In this document: one piece after another, positions 63,731 to 64,000 of the stretch
Layout: each line of letters begins with the position of its first letter
Position numbering within the stretch: position 1 is the stretch's first letter
Source: Paenibacillus pinisoli
Lineage (GTDB): Bacteria; Bacillota; Bacilli; Paenibacillales; Paenibacillaceae
Assembly (NCBI RefSeq): GCF_003605435.1
Contig: NZ_QXQB01000001.1
Coordinates: forward strand, 1,178,001-1,242,000
Length of the DNA stretch: 64,000 nt
Direction of reading: 5' to 3'
Program-made: the position numbers and the translations under genes
The notes under the pieces: generated by a model
The model's database searches: none
Told to the model about the DNA's origin: nothing
Seen by the model: the letters and a program-made list of their open reading frames with translations, nothing else

Positions 63731-64000
63731 TTAGTTAAGAGTCGGGGCAGCTTCCTGTCCCTGGGAGCCGCTGGCTGCCAGCCCGCTTCCCTGCTCAGCT
63801 GGAGGGGATTGATCCTGGGCTTCGCTGGCCGCCTCGGCCTCAGCCATCTGGAAATATCCGATTTTGCGGAACTTATTGTAGCGATCCTCAATCAGCTCAT
63901 CGGCGCTCATCTTCAGAAGCTCTTGGAGATGAGTCCAAAGCCCTTCCCTGATGCGCTCCGACTGGAACTCCAGATCGCGGTGGGCGCCGCCCTGCGGCTC
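63731..64000 (-). CDS. accA: Acetyl-CoA carboxylase carboxyltransferase subunit alpha, C-terminal part
   Basis: The last 89 codons (plus stop TAA at 63731-63733) of AccA, which with AccD transfers carboxyl to acetyl-CoA in fatty acid synthesis. Recognised by [46 protein letters not shown]. Beyond that normal end comes a low-complexity tail ([12 protein letters not shown]..., Ala/Glu/Gln/Ser/Gly-rich) of about 40 residues that looks non-conserved. Runs off the right edge. Confidence 0.93.
   Translation of the reverse strand, partial: EPQGGAHRDLEFQSERIREGLWTHLQELLKMSADELIEDRYNKFRKIGYFQMAEAEAASEAQDQSPPAEQGSGLAASGSQGQEAAPTLN

Overview
The window reads as chromosome of a spore-forming, fairly GC-rich Firmicute, most likely Paenibacillus or a close relative (Paenibacillaceae). 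The evidence is consensus GGAGG ribosome sites, TTG and GTG starts, spore germination genes (a gerA-type operon and gerM), an AsnO-type asparagine synthetase, the citZ-icd-mdh order, a YesM/YesN-controlled sugar ABC transporter, and Bacillus-like blocks (tig with clp and lon, gerM-rph-rdgB). No plasmid, phage, transposase or CRISPR signature was seen.

Layout. 1-9.3 kb: proteostasis block on the minus strand (helical-repeat gene, tig, clpP, clpX, ispG, lonB, lonA cut by the window edge), with ispG unexpectedly lying between clpX and lonB. 9.4-10.8 kb: tRNA-Arg(TCT) with promoter and terminator, then two non-coding tandem arrays (51-bp and 38-bp units). 10.8-14.1 kb: P-loop kinase, two small unknown proteins, asnO. 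14.3-18.3 kb: gerM, a small lipoprotein, rph-rdgB, pgpA. 18.4-26.8 kb: glpX and a five-gene sugar ABC/two-component cluster. 27-32.4 kb: metallo-hydrolase, methyltransferase and a three-gene germination receptor operon with a SigG-like promoter. 32.4-38.1 kb: fni, nagBA, kdgK and a DeoR regulator, and a small membrane protein. 38.2-46.7 kb: two-component system with a BmrA-type exporter, a second and longer 51-bp array, then an ABC-2 transporter with an NmrA-like protein and a WYL regulator. 46.9-50.4 kb: ADP-ribosylglycohydrolase-fold protein with ligand-binding domains and its LacI regulator, with a perfect 24-bp palindrome between them. 50.5-64 kb: recQ, mdh, icd, citZ, ppx, ppk, fxsA, a thioesterase, pyk and the end of accA.

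How the genes work together. Central carbon genes (citZ-icd-mdh, pyk, glpX, accA) carry visible catabolic-type control signals: a CcpC-like ATAA-N7-TTAT box before citZ and a weak cre-like site before the sugar-binding protein. Polyphosphate is made and degraded by the convergent ppk/ppx pair, whose stop codons overlap. Amino-sugar catabolism (nagBA) and keto-deoxy-sugar phosphorylation (kdgK) sit next to each other. Spore functions are spread over asnO, gerM and the gerA-type operon.

The most unusual features are two arrays, about 32 kb apart, with the same 51-bp period and the same hairpin core (GCCGAG-TTT-CTCGGC) but different spacer DNA. They are joined by a separate 38-bp array downstream of the kinase gene. 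Broken reading-frame spacing argues that the 51-bp arrays are not protein genes. The second oddity is the gene upstream of tig: its open frame runs 45 codons beyond the first ATG without any standard start codon.
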